From: Eumeta japonica
Taxonomy: Eukaryota > Arthropoda > Insecta > Lepidoptera > Psychidae
Length of the DNA: 64,000 nt
Assembly (NCBI GenBank): GCA_005406025.1
Contig: BGZK01000103.1
Location: 186,001 to 250,000 of the forward strand
Reading direction: 5' to 3'
The notes below the pieces were generated by a model, which worked only from the letters and a program-made list of their open reading frames with translations, was not told the DNA's origin and made no database searches. The position numbers were made by a program, and so were the translations under genes. Positions 36,096 to 48,872 of this stretch are shown here, piece by piece (within the stretch, counting starts at the first letter, position 1; every line of letters starts with the position of its first letter).

Positions 36096-37458
36096 TAACG
36101 AGTTTCATGCCAAATACACTCGTAATAACTTTCCAATTTTTCATTTTTCTTTCCTGTTTTTGGAATCTGCAAGGAAAGTTCATAAAGAGAGCTCGCGATT
36201 CTGTTTGAATCCTTCAATAAGTACAGTAATACGCGTGGCTGTCTCGTCCGTTTACCTGTTCGGTCGATGTTTTTCACTGCTAAAAGGAACCAGATATTGA
36301 AATTGACACACGCCATTCACTTGTTCATACATGAAAACTTTTAAAATATTTTATTCGAAGGAGACGTCCATACATGCAAACGATTTGTAAATTTTTCTTT
36401 TACTCTATCTGATCGTTGAGTATAAGCTTGGTGTTTAAAATCCAAACGTAGTAGAAAAGTTTTTATTCTTCTGCAATCAAAATTTGCGAATTTGTAAGCA
36501 GTAATCATTGTTTTTGGACCTCTTTTGCTGTTATTCTACCACGGAACTGCTTTCATTTAGAAACTGTTATTTTGTGTACGATATTCATCGTAACCTGTAC
36601 TGTGCCGAAACATATAATATAAAAAAAAATCTAATGGAGATAAGTATTACATGACATAATGCAAAAAAAATCTCTGCTGTGAAAAGGAACTAAAGTACAC
36701 TAACAAAGCAAAAAAAAAATGATTTTTCACCTACATTTTCTGTTTTATGATACTTTAAACAAGTAAAAATATGTACAGTATTTTTTTTATTTCCACATTT
36801 ATACATATAAAGTAATGCAAGCAATCTCTTTATGATTCACATTTAGTGCGATTTCAAGTTTGAATTCCTTTTATTATCTAGTACTGAACCCTGAAAGCGG
36901 AAGTTCGACCCTTACTTTGACCGGATTTTCAGCAATATCGTTGCACACCAAAACTCATAAATAATGAACGATTTTCTCGTTATGCGAAACCAAAAAAGTT
37001 GATAAAATCTTTGGAACGTTAGTACATCGATGACAGACCAATGAAATATCTAAATACGAGAACCAAAATAGCTGCTGCCTTCGAAAAAGATTGCTTCGGT
37101 ATCGCAGAAGGAAGCAGGCATAGACAAATGGGTGTCGGTACGTTGTAGTCACAAGGAAAACAGTCGCACAGCTTCTCATTCCTCCTCCCCTGGCAACACT
37201 CACGTTCACTGCAGCCAAAGGCGGGACGCGATAAGCTTTACAAATGGTGCTATTTTCTCGGTTGATTTGATGCGAATGGCATTATTTTGTGTTTTGCTTT
37301 TTATGTAACGCCATTTTGCCAATTTTCTGTTCTAAGATTGTTTCTGAAATCTGACGCGCATATAAATATTTACAATTATTTAGTACGGTTTGTCGTAAAG
37401 TGTATTTCTGTGAAACGAGTAATGCATTTGAAACCTGAGTGAGCACTGGCGGGCTATG

Positions 37459-38240
37459 ATGTACTATGATTTTAAGGTTGGTCTATTCGAATAGCAATGT
37501 GTGCAGCGGTTACAGTCAGCGTTTAACAATGAAGCGCCATCTCGAGCCACGGTGGTTTAAAGAATTTCATAATGAACGCAATTTGCTTCAAGATGAAGAA
37601 CATACGGGACCAATTTCAACGGTCACTTCTGATAATGTCACTCTTGTTCGTAAAATGGTAAAATATGGCTTATTGATGCACCTACCATATTGGGATTGGA
37701 TTCGAAGCGAAGTACAAGATCTTACACGATGAATTAAAAATGGATTAATAGTTTCTCGCTGGGTTCCACATCAGAAATAAGAACGTGTAAGGATCAGCCG
37801 ACGAACATTAAAGTTATTGAATAAATGCGGACGCCATACAATATCTAAAATTGTGTGTCATGAAACATACATTCCCTTTTATGGCTTGTCTACGCGGCAG
37901 AATGGTAACGAATGGGTTCATAAAAATGGCCCAACCTCAACCATCGTGAAAAAAGTAAGTGCAATGAAAAAAAAGTATCTATGCCGTGTTTTTTAGAAGT
38001 AGAGGCTCGGTCAAAGCTATTAAGTTAAAAGAACAGAAAATGTCACGGCGGCCTGGTACACACGACACTGCTTGCCAGACGTTTTTCAGGCTTTTAGAAT
38101 TAGAGGTTTAATGCTGCACCAAGACAACGCATGCTCACATAACGCTGCGCTAACTGTATTTTTTTGGAAAATAAATTTGTGGTCTTAGAGCATCCGCCTT
38201 AAATCCCATCTGCCTTATAGCCATCCGGCTATTATATTGT
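37459..38240 (+). pseudogene. Decayed Tc1/mariner-family (mariner) transposase
   Basis: The frame opens MYYDFKVGLFE, then a stop, then QCVQRLQSAFNNEAPSRATV, which is the mariner N-terminal helix-turn-helix. A frame change leads to EFHNERNLLQDEEHTGPIS and DNVTLVRKMVK. Further pieces read VSRWVPH, NEWVHKNGPTSTIVKKVSAM, SVKAIKLKEQK-like and RGLMLHQDNACSHNAALTV. The last holds the HxDNAxxH block around the second catalytic aspartate. The interspersed stops and frameshifts (at least five) leave no functional enzyme. No clear terminal inverted repeats were located. The relic is older than the 475-bp repeat pair. Confidence 0.85.
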
Positions 38241-38344
38241 AGAAGATTGTGAGGTACAATGGATAACAGTTTTAGATGACGTATATTTTTTTGTAGCTTA
38301 ATAAATCTTCAAATTATGTAGATAATGCTTACAACTTCAACAAG

Positions 38345-38455
38345 GGGGGTCTTCAAGAAAAGAACTTTTTGAAAGGCCAGAAACGCACTAGTGACTTCCA
38401 GGGGAGTAGCGGGCTTCCTTTGCCGGCGGTCACCGTCTATTTTCCAATAAACCGC
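38345..38455 (-). mobile_element. Lepidopteran LINE/SINE 3'-end relic
   Basis: On the minus strand it contains GGTGACCGCCGGCAAAGG and CACTAGTGCGTTTCTGGCCT, the same arrangement as the relic at 32042-32230. It lies directly after the mariner pseudogene. Confidence 0.5.
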
Positions 38456-41400
38456 GATTGTTCCTTATAAACCCTATATTTTAAAAAAATGCTTTATAAT
38501 TTCACTTGCCAAATACTTAAGTTCTCATAAGTGACAAGGCATCAATTTTTTTTGTTTAATTTTATTAATTTCATAGGACATTAAAACAGAACATATTTAA
38601 TTTAGCTTTCACTATAAGAATAATCTACAAATACTCATAAATAAGTAAATAACATTTCATTTTGAATAATCGAATTTATTATTCAAAATGAAAATATAGA
38701 TGCATTGAAAAACATCTACTACTTTTCAACACTTTAAGAAATCTAAAAAACAAACGGAAATTATAACGATTCGATCAAAAAAAAACAGATGTTTTATACT
38801 CAGTGTTACCATATCAAATTCTGTGTTGCTACATACAATGAGATTTATTTTTTGTTCACACTTATTGAACCAGAAACCACAGGCCTCCACGTGGTACGAT
38901 TTTAACACATACAATAGGCACCTCTCTTATTCCGCCGACATTTCATACAAACTCGTTAGTTTCGAATGCATATTTGGCTGTTCTTTAATATGCCACGAAT
39001 TTGGACTGCATGCGTTTTATCTATACTTTACCCCGTTTTTATGTAATTACATTGCGGTGATCTTAATTACATGGTGGATGACATGAACAGATTTGCATCT
39101 ACTGTTTTCGTAGGCATAGTGGACCAAAAAAAAATGCCTATCGGGAAGTTTTTTAATTGTAAACAACAATTACAGAAAACGTTTCATTTTTTTTTTAATT
39201 CGTTTAATTATCGATTAAAATAATAAAAATAACAATTTAATAACAAAGAGTTTGTAAATTAATATTTATATACTTGAATTTTACAATCACAGTGTACTTA
39301 TGACAGGATAATGTCGAAAACATGAATAAGCACTCGACTCGGGGGTTTTCGCTCGTCCGCAGAGGCCTCCTCAAAGCGAACGTCCGACGGTGGCGCCGCC
39401 ATCGGCCGCATCGGCTGCTTTACATAAAAACCGCATAATATATTTACACAAGGCTGAGCGGTTTCGCTCTCGTTCGCGAGATAATGCGATTTTAATGCAC
39501 GTGCCTTTAAGTGCGGCCGTTTTTGCTGTTAAAAAGGTTGCCGGTGGAGAATGCCGAAAGCTTTTATTTTTTTATTTGCAGCCTAGTAAGTCTGAAAATG
39601 CGGGAAGCTTGTTCGATCTCTGTCCGTCCAGAGATTTAATTGAACTGATGTGGAAATTTAAATTCAATTCAAATATGGATATGTCACCACGATTACTTTA
39701 TGAATGATGATAAACTTAGTTATTAATTTTGTCTGTATAAGTTCTAATATACATAATGTAGTTTTTGTTTTGATGATGAATTAAACAATGTGTTGCTCTA
39801 TAACCAAAGTTTTATTTCAATAAATATTATTCTATGACAATACTACACATCATAACACTCTGAACCCAAGGTAACTTATCTGTAACCAAAGAAACGACAT
39901 TTAACACTTATTATTCACAGCGTTAATTCTTTAAAAAACCGTTTTCATAATCTAAGCAAATTAATAAGGTTGAATTTTTTACACGATATTATCTTTTTCT
40001 ATCCTCTAAAACAACATCGTGTTGCTATACTGACAAAAAAAGACAAAAGTGTCGCAGCAAAATTCAAAATAAAAAAATGTTATAACCATTTCTTTATATA
40101 TATATATATTACGATTTTTAATTGTATTATTAATTTCAATTAAACTTTTGCTCAGGTATTTTATTTTCTGATTAATCTTAAGTGTTTTGGATGGCATACT
40201 GAATTAGCAAACATCGTGTGAATTAAGTGAACTATTGACATTTTCGAAAATTTCATTTAAATTGCGAGGACTTTTTTTCCTATATTATGGTCCATGCTTC
40301 TTTAGATAAGTGGTGAAAAAAAAAAGAAATCTTTTGTGCATCAGGCCTAATACAGATTTTGAGGAACACATAATTCTGACTTTCTCATCCTACAAATTTT
40401 AAAACTTTATTTCACGAACTATTTGTAAGAATAACTTTTTCATATTTACAAGCTATTTATGATTTTAATATAATTTAAGACAGATCACAGATTTGGATTA
40501 TAGTATGATCAATACTATATAAGTAAACATTTAATACAAGAACTCCACAAACTCCAAAATCTTCACTAATGCGATATAATATTATTCAATATGAATTAAT
40601 GTGGCAACGTATTATCTATGATTGTGTATAGAACTTACTTTATATACGACAATAACTTAGAATATACTTAATAAGATTCTGTATTTTTTTTTTATATAGT
40701 GTATATTTATTCTGTCTGAGGAACCACAAATAATGGAGCCAAATGGTGTAGCCCACAATTCAGCTCGAAGTCCTGATTATGTTTCGACATCGAATGATTA
40801 CCAGTATCATGTGAAAATTCCATAATTCCGTCTAAAATGTACAGGCATATAAGAATAAGAATCGGGACATATTTGAATACGTAAAACTAAATACTTTGAA
40901 CTAAGTTTCCCTGGTGACAACCTCCTCGACGCATAACCTTTCCTGAAAGCGTACGCGTATGCGGTGTAACGGGCCGGGATGTATCGCTGTTGTCCTTTAG
41001 GGACGACTTTCCCATCGCCCAAAGCTGACAGCCCATCCTGAGGCAACGACCTGCGCCGATAGATAAAAACGTCCTCCCACGCGCGTCACGGCGCGCCCGC
41101 GCCGGCCCGCCGTGCGCACGCCGCGCGTATGGCGAAGTTGCTGTTACTGTATAGTTTTATGAACTTGACTTAAAACGATCAAATCTTTTTTGATGTGAAA
41201 CTTCTTATGTGGCGATTCGATAATCGATAACTGAACGAGAATCGAGAAAGAGAGTCCTGCGATTGTTTCCTTGCGTCCTTGAAGAGTGATTATTTAAATA
41301 CATGTACGGCGGAGTGTTTCAAAATCAGTAGTATTTAACTATAAATTTTGACTGTAAAATTCTATTGCTTCAAAAATCACTTGTTTAAAGTTCAATGTTA

Positions 41401-42866
41401 ACGGACAGGCTGCTGTCAGTTACGATAAGCGCCTAATATATTATTCTTAATTTTACAGATATCGGAAGTTTCCGAAATGGATTACGAAGAAAAACTTTGA
41501 TTATTACCTATTACTATAAATTATTAATAAAAAACCAGATTAGAAGTAAAATATACGATTATGTATATACCGTCAATGTTACAGTGCCAAAATGGCGGAT
41601 TTGAAAGTTAACTTAGCATTTGGAGATGGCCCCACGCACTTCCAACATTAACTCTAAAGTTATCGGTTAACTGTCGATTGTGAAGTTGAAACAACATCTT
41701 TTGATGATGTTTAGCTTTTAACTTTAATAGTTAGCAGCTAATAATTGTAAATGAGAGTTTGAAGCACACCGCTGTTAGACCATTAAAATTTTATCAATAT
41801 TTAAAATTCTAAGTTTAAGAAGTTTAGCTTCTACCAACATTTTATTAGCTAAATTTCGTAGTCAATATTAGGAGTAAAATCGATTAGGTCTAAGATTGAT
41901 TAACTCCATACGGCTGGCTAGGTTTACGGATATAGATACATACTTCAGTCGGTAACTGAATATTGAAAAATACAAGTCAAAATAAAACCTAACTTTGACA
42001 ATTCTCAAAATCATGTAACCTATAACAAACAAATTTTTCAAGACACTGGAATATATTGCTAATACTCTACAATATCGCGTGGATCATTTTAAACTAAAAG
42101 TAGAATCCAATTAAATGATATTTAAAATTGCAATTTCAATAATTATTGTATATCGAAACGAGCATTATAATGTTGACACCCAGTCGGTGATAGGCCAAGT
42201 GAACCAACGACCGGATAATAGAAACAATAAATAGATTATCATTGATCAAAGACAAGCGCCTACCCAATTACTACTAAATCCAAAGATAATATCACAGTAC
42301 ATTATACTTGTAATAGATATTTTCGTTCTATGCCAAAATGTCACTAACTTCGCTACAATTAAGCTTCGATCCGAACGAAATTTGAATATAAATTAGAGGC
42401 TCAATAGTAGGATTATATCGTCTATTATAACAAAGTTCGCTTCAAAGTTTCAAAATATCGCTTTTTCTTTAATACAGGCTTTTAGTTGAGGCATTAAGGG
42501 CTAAAATTAATTCAACCTTTTTAACTTATACGTTGTGGCAGGTTTTTATAAATTCACTGTCGAGGCATGCACTCTCATACAACCTTTTTTTTTTCCCATC
42601 TAGGGCTTGGAACTTTAAAGTTGATTACCCCACGTTGGCGCAATGCTAGTAAGACGATTTAGTATCGAAGGTTCAGTCCTATTAACTACATAAAATATTC
42701 TCCAAACTTGTTGACTAAGAACTGTATACGAAATATTTTTTGGTCAAAGGATTATGAATAATATATTTTCAATAATGATGTAAATACAACCGATGTGACT
42801 TACAAAATTTATTTTTGCATGAGTAAAGCTTAGTAATATTTATCCTCCTTTAACTGTAATGTTTTC
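38456..42866. other. Gene-poor region
   Basis: No exon recognised. It includes a perfect 15-base-arm hairpin near 38656-38692 (CATTTTGAATAAT and complement), a GC-richer block at 39355-39545, and a CpG-rich patch at 41030-41140. Open frames at 39390-39707 and 38823-39086 match nothing. Confidence 0.4.
41030..41150. promoter_or_regulatory. CpG-rich patch, possible regulatory element
   Basis: CACGGCGCGCCCGCGCCGGC and similar CpG-dense sequence, ending at an ATG (41129) that opens only 14 codons. The context is AT-rich. Function unknown. Confidence 0.25.
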
Positions 42867-42954
42867 CTCAATGAATTTACGTAGTACCTACGACACATAG
42901 GCACTACGTAACGTAGGTACATACGAAACGTAGGTGCTATGTAAATTCATTGAG
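42867..42954. repeat. Imperfect inverted repeat (hairpin)
   Basis: Arms 42867-42892 and 42929-42954 pair over 26 bases with two mismatches. The stem extends outward through TTTT/AAAA. The 36-base middle is itself made of ACGTAGGTAC-like repeats. Confidence 0.7.
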
Positions 42955-43733
42955 AAAAATTAAAGAAACATCCAACACAATATTATCTCCTAGTAGCTGT
43001 TAGGAGTAGTTCGTAATAATTAACGTGGTTTGATATATTTAATTTGAAACTGTAACGGTCAACAAATTTCAACAATATCTATAGGAAACATTTAGTCTCT
43101 AAACAAAGACAATTTATTGTATTACAAGAAGCTACCATAATTTCAGTGTGTCTACGCGTTATAAGTGCAGCAGAGAGCAGAACGGGCGCTTTTAAACGAT
43201 TTCCTTTATCTCTGATTATTTATTCATATAACCGTACCACGTATCGGCCCACTCAGCGCCCCGATGAAGCAGTCTATATATATTTTTTATTTACAAACGA
43301 TAAGGAAATGTCTATGTAATTTCATAATTAGTTCGAACATATATGTGGAATATTGTATGTACATTATATATAGCAGCATAAAGAACCATAAAAAAATAAT
43401 CATAAATTAACCTTTATAAGCCCTAAGCATTAATTTCTATAATAAGGTAGGCGTTTCTTTGCTAGGTGATGATTACGCGTCATACTTTTATTTGGGTATT
43501 AATTATTGAATTTTATCCCAAAATTAAACATCACCTACGGTTTAACAGCTCGGTTATAATGCAATATTTATTACGTTGCATAACACGATATTCAAATGCT
43601 TATTGACATCTGCAACTGGCAAATGGTTGCCAGTATTTGGCGACACGCGAACAGACGGACACAGTTTACACGACGTCCATAAACTCAGCGTTCTTATAAT
43701 CACTAAGAATACGGACCTTGAGAGTCAGACCAT

Positions 43734-43967
43734 CAATGGAAAAAAAAAATTGGTCCTGCCAAAAGTTTGAATAACTTAACGAATTCACATCGTTTATTTG
43801 AAGCGAACCATATTTTGATTACTTTAACTGGTTTAAATATTGGTTTGATTTATCCGATTGGTTCAGCCGTACGCGTCATTTGTTAATACAACGTATTGCT
43901 CGGCTACCGCAACAAAATATATTTAACCAAGCTAAATTCGAACTCGGTCAGAATCTTGTTTTCAGTG
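43734..43967. mobile_element. MITE-like element, second copy of the 18571-18807 family
   Basis: Shares with the first copy the A-run left end, CCAAAAGTTTGAA, GCAACRAAATATATTTAACC, AAATTCGAACTCGGT and the TTTTCAGTG right end. It is more diverged, especially at the left terminus. Confidence 0.7.
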
Positions 43968-44609
43968 CTCGGGTGACTCTGAATTCAGTATATACAACTT
44001 TACCTGACTTTTTCCAATGAAATATAGACAGACGATGACATTCACTGTATCTACGACTGAATAATTATTTTCGTTCTTCATTTGTGTTTTTTTCATGTAT
44101 ATTATTTACGCAGTACTTGCACCATATTAAAATTTTCTGTGGGTGTATTTACTGTATTCATAAATAGTAGGAGCGGGTCACAGTTTCAACAAAATGTATT
44201 ATACTGTAAATACAATATTTCATTCAAACTGTTAAAACTTCACAAATAAAAATTGCTTCAATTACGCCATGAAGGAATACTAATGCAAATAACAAAAGCA
44301 AAAATATGTTCGGCTGTACCAGAAAATTAATAGTCAATTTTAAGAATAAATTAATGCGTTAAATTACCTTGTCCTTGGCCGAAAATAATATAATTAAAAT
44401 GAAAACCATAGACTTGTAATTTATCATGATTTCTATAAGAGTATTGTCGAAATTCAAGAACTATTGTACATACATCTCTCTCAGGCCGTATCTTTTGAAA
44501 TTGGCAAAGCAATCGCTAGACCGCAATCGGTAATCAAAACTCGTTATTCCCATAAAGAACACTATTTGTCTCAATTCATGAAGACTACCGATTCACAGCA
44601 AACGAAGGT

Positions 44610-44790
44610 TGAATTCATCAGCCCCACCAGCCGCCACTTGTGGCGCCCGGCTGGCCGCGCGCCAGCGCCGACCGACACAATACCAAATTGTTACGCGATC
44701 GAAATGCGCTGTCGGCTTATTAAATACGCCACCGAATTCGTACGACGGCGCGGTATAGCGAAGGCCTCGTGTAACGTGTTACCTTGAACT
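44610..44790. promoter_or_regulatory. GC-rich patch, possible regulatory element
   Basis: Contains GCCGCCACTTGTGGCGCC, an inverted GGCGCCAC pair, and further CpG-rich sequence. A 107-codon frame (44464-44787) covers it but resembles no protein. Confidence 0.2.
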
Positions 44791-45404
44791 AATTCAATAA
44801 GGTTTCATTAGGAAATCATTAGAAAAACGATACGTAAATATTTTTATGAATATATTTTTAATAATCATAACATCTTTCACGAGGATGTTATACTCGAATT
44901 TGCTTGAAGAAGGTGAAGAAAAATCTAGGATATGTAGCAAATTTTTAAAATTAAAACATCTGATATAAATAAATAATCGTCCAAGTAACCGATAATAAAT
45001 CACATTTTTTTTAACATTTCAGTATCCTTTATTACTTAAATGGTTGATATTGCAAGTAACAGTGATAAATTATATAATAAAATGAAACACAAAATATTAT
45101 ATGACACATATAAAAAACTGTATTTTATTTAATATAAATATTTAGGATGAAGCTGCTTGCCATGAAGAATAAAAAAAAACAATGAACCTAATTCCCTTCA
45201 CATCGATGGTCTCCTTAATCCTACCGATTCAAAAAGTCGCTGTGTTCTTGGGATTATCCGGTTTAGATGGGATTTGTAAAAATCGTAAATTGTCATCATA
45301 CAAGAACGACACGAACGCATCCCAAAGCGATAGGTGGTCAATCGCTATGCGAAAAGCTTTAAACCGACAACGGCCGTTTTAAATACCCGCAATGAATCAG
45401 TCGA

Positions 45405-45672
45405 CGGCGTAAACGGCTTCATAACGTCCGCCCGGAATGGGAGAGTGACAGAAATATATTAATGAACGGGGGATTTAGCGCGGGCTTTAATATCTGGCAT
45501 TCTGGGGCCGTCCGCCTGCGGCTGCATTTGCATCGGGAAACTGGCGCGGGGCCAGGACTCGTGTACACCCGCCCGAAACAACTTTGATTCCTCTCTCGTG
45601 CGGATCGGAGTCTCGCGCCGTATTTACTGACGGCATACGGAGCAGCAATATGGCTGGCGTATGCGCCATATG
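45405..45672. promoter_or_regulatory. GC-rich patch, possible conserved non-coding element
   Basis: A long mixed GC-rich stretch that is neither simple repeat nor a known transposon end. It includes GCTGCATTTGCATCGGG (octamer-like ATTTGCAT) and TCTCTCGTGCGG. Its composition fits an enhancer-like conserved element; this is inference. Confidence 0.25.
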
Positions 45673-46571
45673 ACTTTTAGAAAAAAAAGTATGAAAATCA
45701 TTTTTAGAAATCGTCGTAATGAGATAGAGATCGATTTTTTTAGATGCCTCGGCAGGATCTGTGTTTAATATTTCTGACTCATCGAGCAGAAATTTTCTTT
45801 AGTTACAGTTCTTATCAAAATCGACGAAAAACATTTATTATATGTCATTAATTATATGAATTGTTGTATAAATGAGATACTTACCACGTTAGATACTCGG
45901 TTTTGCCCACGACTTCGTCTGCGTTGGATTACAGAATAAGACTATTAATCTCCGATTTTACTGAACAGATTTAGATGAAATGTGACTTAAATTTTAAGTT
46001 GGAATCCGAATTACGAAGCTGTGATAACTCCATCAAATCCGTTTAACAGTTTTTGAGTAACGCCCTAACAAACAGACGGGCAGACAAAAATACTTAACTA
46101 CATTTGTTTTGACTTTAGACCTCTTTAAATTGGCGATTCCAATTTGCCATTTATCCTTTGATTGTCAAAAATGTTATTACACAGCCCTATTACATTTTAA
46201 TAATAGTATAGAGTATAGACGGATATGCATCTTGGAGTAGAGTAAGAAACATGTACATACGTCTGTTAATACCTTCATCAGAGTAATTACTTGCACACAA
46301 GAATTTATTTAATATTTATAGAATTTATAAACTTTATACAGAAAAAGTACTGAAACCGCTTTTTAACCGTACCGTTACTATTTACAGTTTAACACCTGTT
46401 AGATTTTTTTAGTAAGTAAATGTATGAAATAAATGTATGTATTTGAATCAAATCATAAACCATAGATTTGTGAACTACAGACTTCACAATGAAAGCAAAT
46501 GTGATTGAGACCATTAACGATGACGTTGAATCTGTAAATAGATATTTTTTTCTACACATTATTTTACTACG

Positions 46572-46865
46572 TACATCAAGGTGGCTCAGTGGTTAAGAAA
46601 ATTTTTATCGAACCAAAAGTTACCGGGTTCGAATCCTTACCAAGAGCGAATCGTGTAATAAGTATCTGGATTAAGTCAAATTGAATAACTCACTCCGTAC
46701 TTTGGAGTAAGTTAAGCCGTCGGTCTGGGACGCCGTCACTGGAACGGTGACGACGGCCGTTAGCAGCCCGACCCCGCACTGCACCAGCGTGGGGAACTTA
46801 AGATCTAAGCCACTCGAGTTGAAATAAAAACACCGTACGAGGGTACGCTTCAGGACAAAAAAATT
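46572..46865 (+). mobile_element. tRNA-derived SINE
   Basis: Box A-like GGTGGCTCAGTGGTTAAG (46581-46598) and box B GGGTTCGAATCC (46625-46636) are spaced as in a tRNA promoter. They are followed by a GC-rich body (GGACGCCGTCACTGGAACGG) and a tail ending GAGTTGAAATAAAAAC. Head and body relatives occur at 53737-53900 (head), 49410-49560 (body) and 54870-54990 (tail). Confidence 0.65.
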
Positions 46866-46899
46866 AATACTGTTATTCACTTATATTTCCTTGTTTCAA

Positions 46900-48351
46900 A
46901 TGGAATATTTGATTATAGGATCATAGACAAAATAGGCGAGATCTATGTGTTTAAACCATAAGAAAAAACAATTAACAAAATTCAACAATTTGAAAATATC
47001 TATACATATTTATATGCCTACATCGATAAAACGCATAAAAACAAAATTTACTTTTTATCCATTACGTCACATCTATATTCGAACGTTTTGATTTATAAAA
47101 TTAAATACAAACCGTTGAACACCAGACACACAACATAAAATATTTAGGAAATCCCAAAACACGACAGTTTAACAGTGAATAATTGAGGAAGGACATTAAA
47201 TTTGGCGTCGGAGCGGCAACCGAGCCGAGCCAGACGTCGGCCTGCATTATGCAACATCGCCCCCCCCTGCAAACGGCGCAACTTCTTCCCCTGCTGCACT
47301 ATAAACTATTAAATAATAATCTATTCAAAACACTCTAATAGACTTATAGTTTGTGCACCGTCTCGAAATGTTACTATAATAAAATCACGCGCCGAGTCGT
47401 GGTTAACTTTTGACGCCTTTATTCATACTCAGTACATTTCTTGTTCGATACGGATTTCGCACGTCAATTTAGAACCGGTTTCCATTCTAAATGAGAGTAA
47501 GGAGTATAATTCCATTTTTACGTACAAATTACATATAAATAACAGCTTTTACGGTGACCGCGTACACCTCAATCCAATAATCTTTTATTATGTTATATTC
47601 AATCCGGTATCGTAACAGGTCCGGTATTCCTTTTAATATTTAAAACAAAATATACAATCGAAACAACAATAAATTTAGCATTATTTCGAGTTAAAAATTT
47701 CCTTTCAATGTAACATGTTATGCTTTTTCCACAACTTTTGAAGTATATAAGCCATATTGTTGCTTTAAATACGATGAATTTATTGGATGATAAGTACTTT
47801 GATCAGAATTGTAGTTAATCTATCTAATAACATACGTTTAAGCTTGCGCTTGATAATATGAAACTTAATTTCTATGTAGCTCTTAAGTTTGACAGTACTG
47901 CGATGGTGAACATTGTGTTGTTTATTATCTGACCATTAATAACTTCGTGCATTCGTTATTTTTCCATAAAAAAGCATATACTAATCATTATTAGGAGACT
48001 GAATGCTCGAAGGGTGATACTACAATCTCGCTAGCATCATCTGCACCCTATTAGGTAGATAACCCTCGCTCTCGAGAATGTTACTCCATTATTAATTTTA
48101 ACACACTTAATTCTCCATCTAGCAGTAAATTTTAATTATTCGATTGCAACATACCCCACTATAATGACGAACATCGGAAGGTCTATAGGCATACATACGA
48201 ACACAATAAGCTCACGCCTATTCCCCTGTGGGGTAGGCAGTGATCACGGTTCTCAATTTTTGCGATATTTACTATTCATACGATATGCGCATATCGCTTC
48301 ACTAACATCCATAAATTCATAGCAATGAGATTAATGTTTTTGATGTTGTTC
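46900..48351. other. Gene-poor region
   Basis: AT-rich, with one GC-rich patch at 47205-47295 (GGCGTCGGAGCGGCAACCGA and a C-run). No exon or repeat was recognised with confidence. Confidence 0.4.
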
Positions 48352-48400
48352 TTCAAAATAATCGACAATAACCAAACAGGATATTGTCGATTATTTTGAA
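48352..48400. repeat. Hairpin with 19-base perfect arms
   Basis: Arms 48352-48370 and 48382-48400 (TTCAAAATAATCGACAATA and complement) flank an 11-base loop. The stem extends outward through GTTGTT/AACAAC with one bulge, giving a pre-miRNA-like shape of roughly 65 bases. Confidence 0.7.
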
Positions 48401-48800
48401 CAACAATTTCTGCGAATTTTATTAAATTAAGATATTATTGATAACTTTGAGTCACAAATATTAATGTAGAAAAACAATAAAAACGCACAGGTGCCAATTC
48501 TAAAATTGCGTGAATTCTATGTGACTGCACGATTCATTACTTTTAATATTTATGCATTTTGACTATAAATACTGAAATGTGAGGGAAAAATTCGAATTGT
48601 AAAATTCCATTACCGAGTTCGATTGAAAAAAAATACTAATCTAATAATACGAGAAAAAAAGTGCAGTTATCATTAACAGAAGGCTTAATACACAAAAAAA
48701 AATAATGCAGTTTAATAATAAATAAATAATTGTAATAACCGCCGAATTCTTTCAGTCCCACGATTATTTATATTACATTTTTGTAAAAACAACTCTGTTT

Positions 48801-48872
48801 TTAGAACACAATAAGATACATATCTCTACGGATAACTCTATCCGTAGAGATATGAATCTTATTGTGTTCTAA
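48801..48872. repeat. Hairpin with 34-base arms and one mismatch
   Basis: Arms 48801-48834 and 48839-48872 are complementary except for one position (A/A opposite in TACAT/ATGAA). The loop is four bases. The stem reads TTAGAACACAATAAGATnCA and continues into ATATCTCTACGGATA. It could be a foldback transposon relic or a hairpin RNA source. Confidence 0.75.

Larger units (their letters stand above)
32798..37458. other. Gene-poor region with two CpG-rich patches
   Basis: AT-rich background without recognisable exons. It includes CpG-rich patches at 34200-34420 and 35990-36080. A short relic at 35780-35850 carries CAGACGGACGAATAG and GGAACGGAACCCG, words also found in the element at 60981-61423. 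Confidence 0.4.

Noticed and set aside
39390..39707. A 105-residue plus-strand ORF in a GC-richer patch
   Set aside because: No recognisable domain and no splice or UTR context; likely chance.
46581..46640. A tRNA gene from box A and box B motifs
   Set aside because: The acceptor and anticodon stems do not pair, and the sequence continues into a SINE body; diverged relatives exist nearby.
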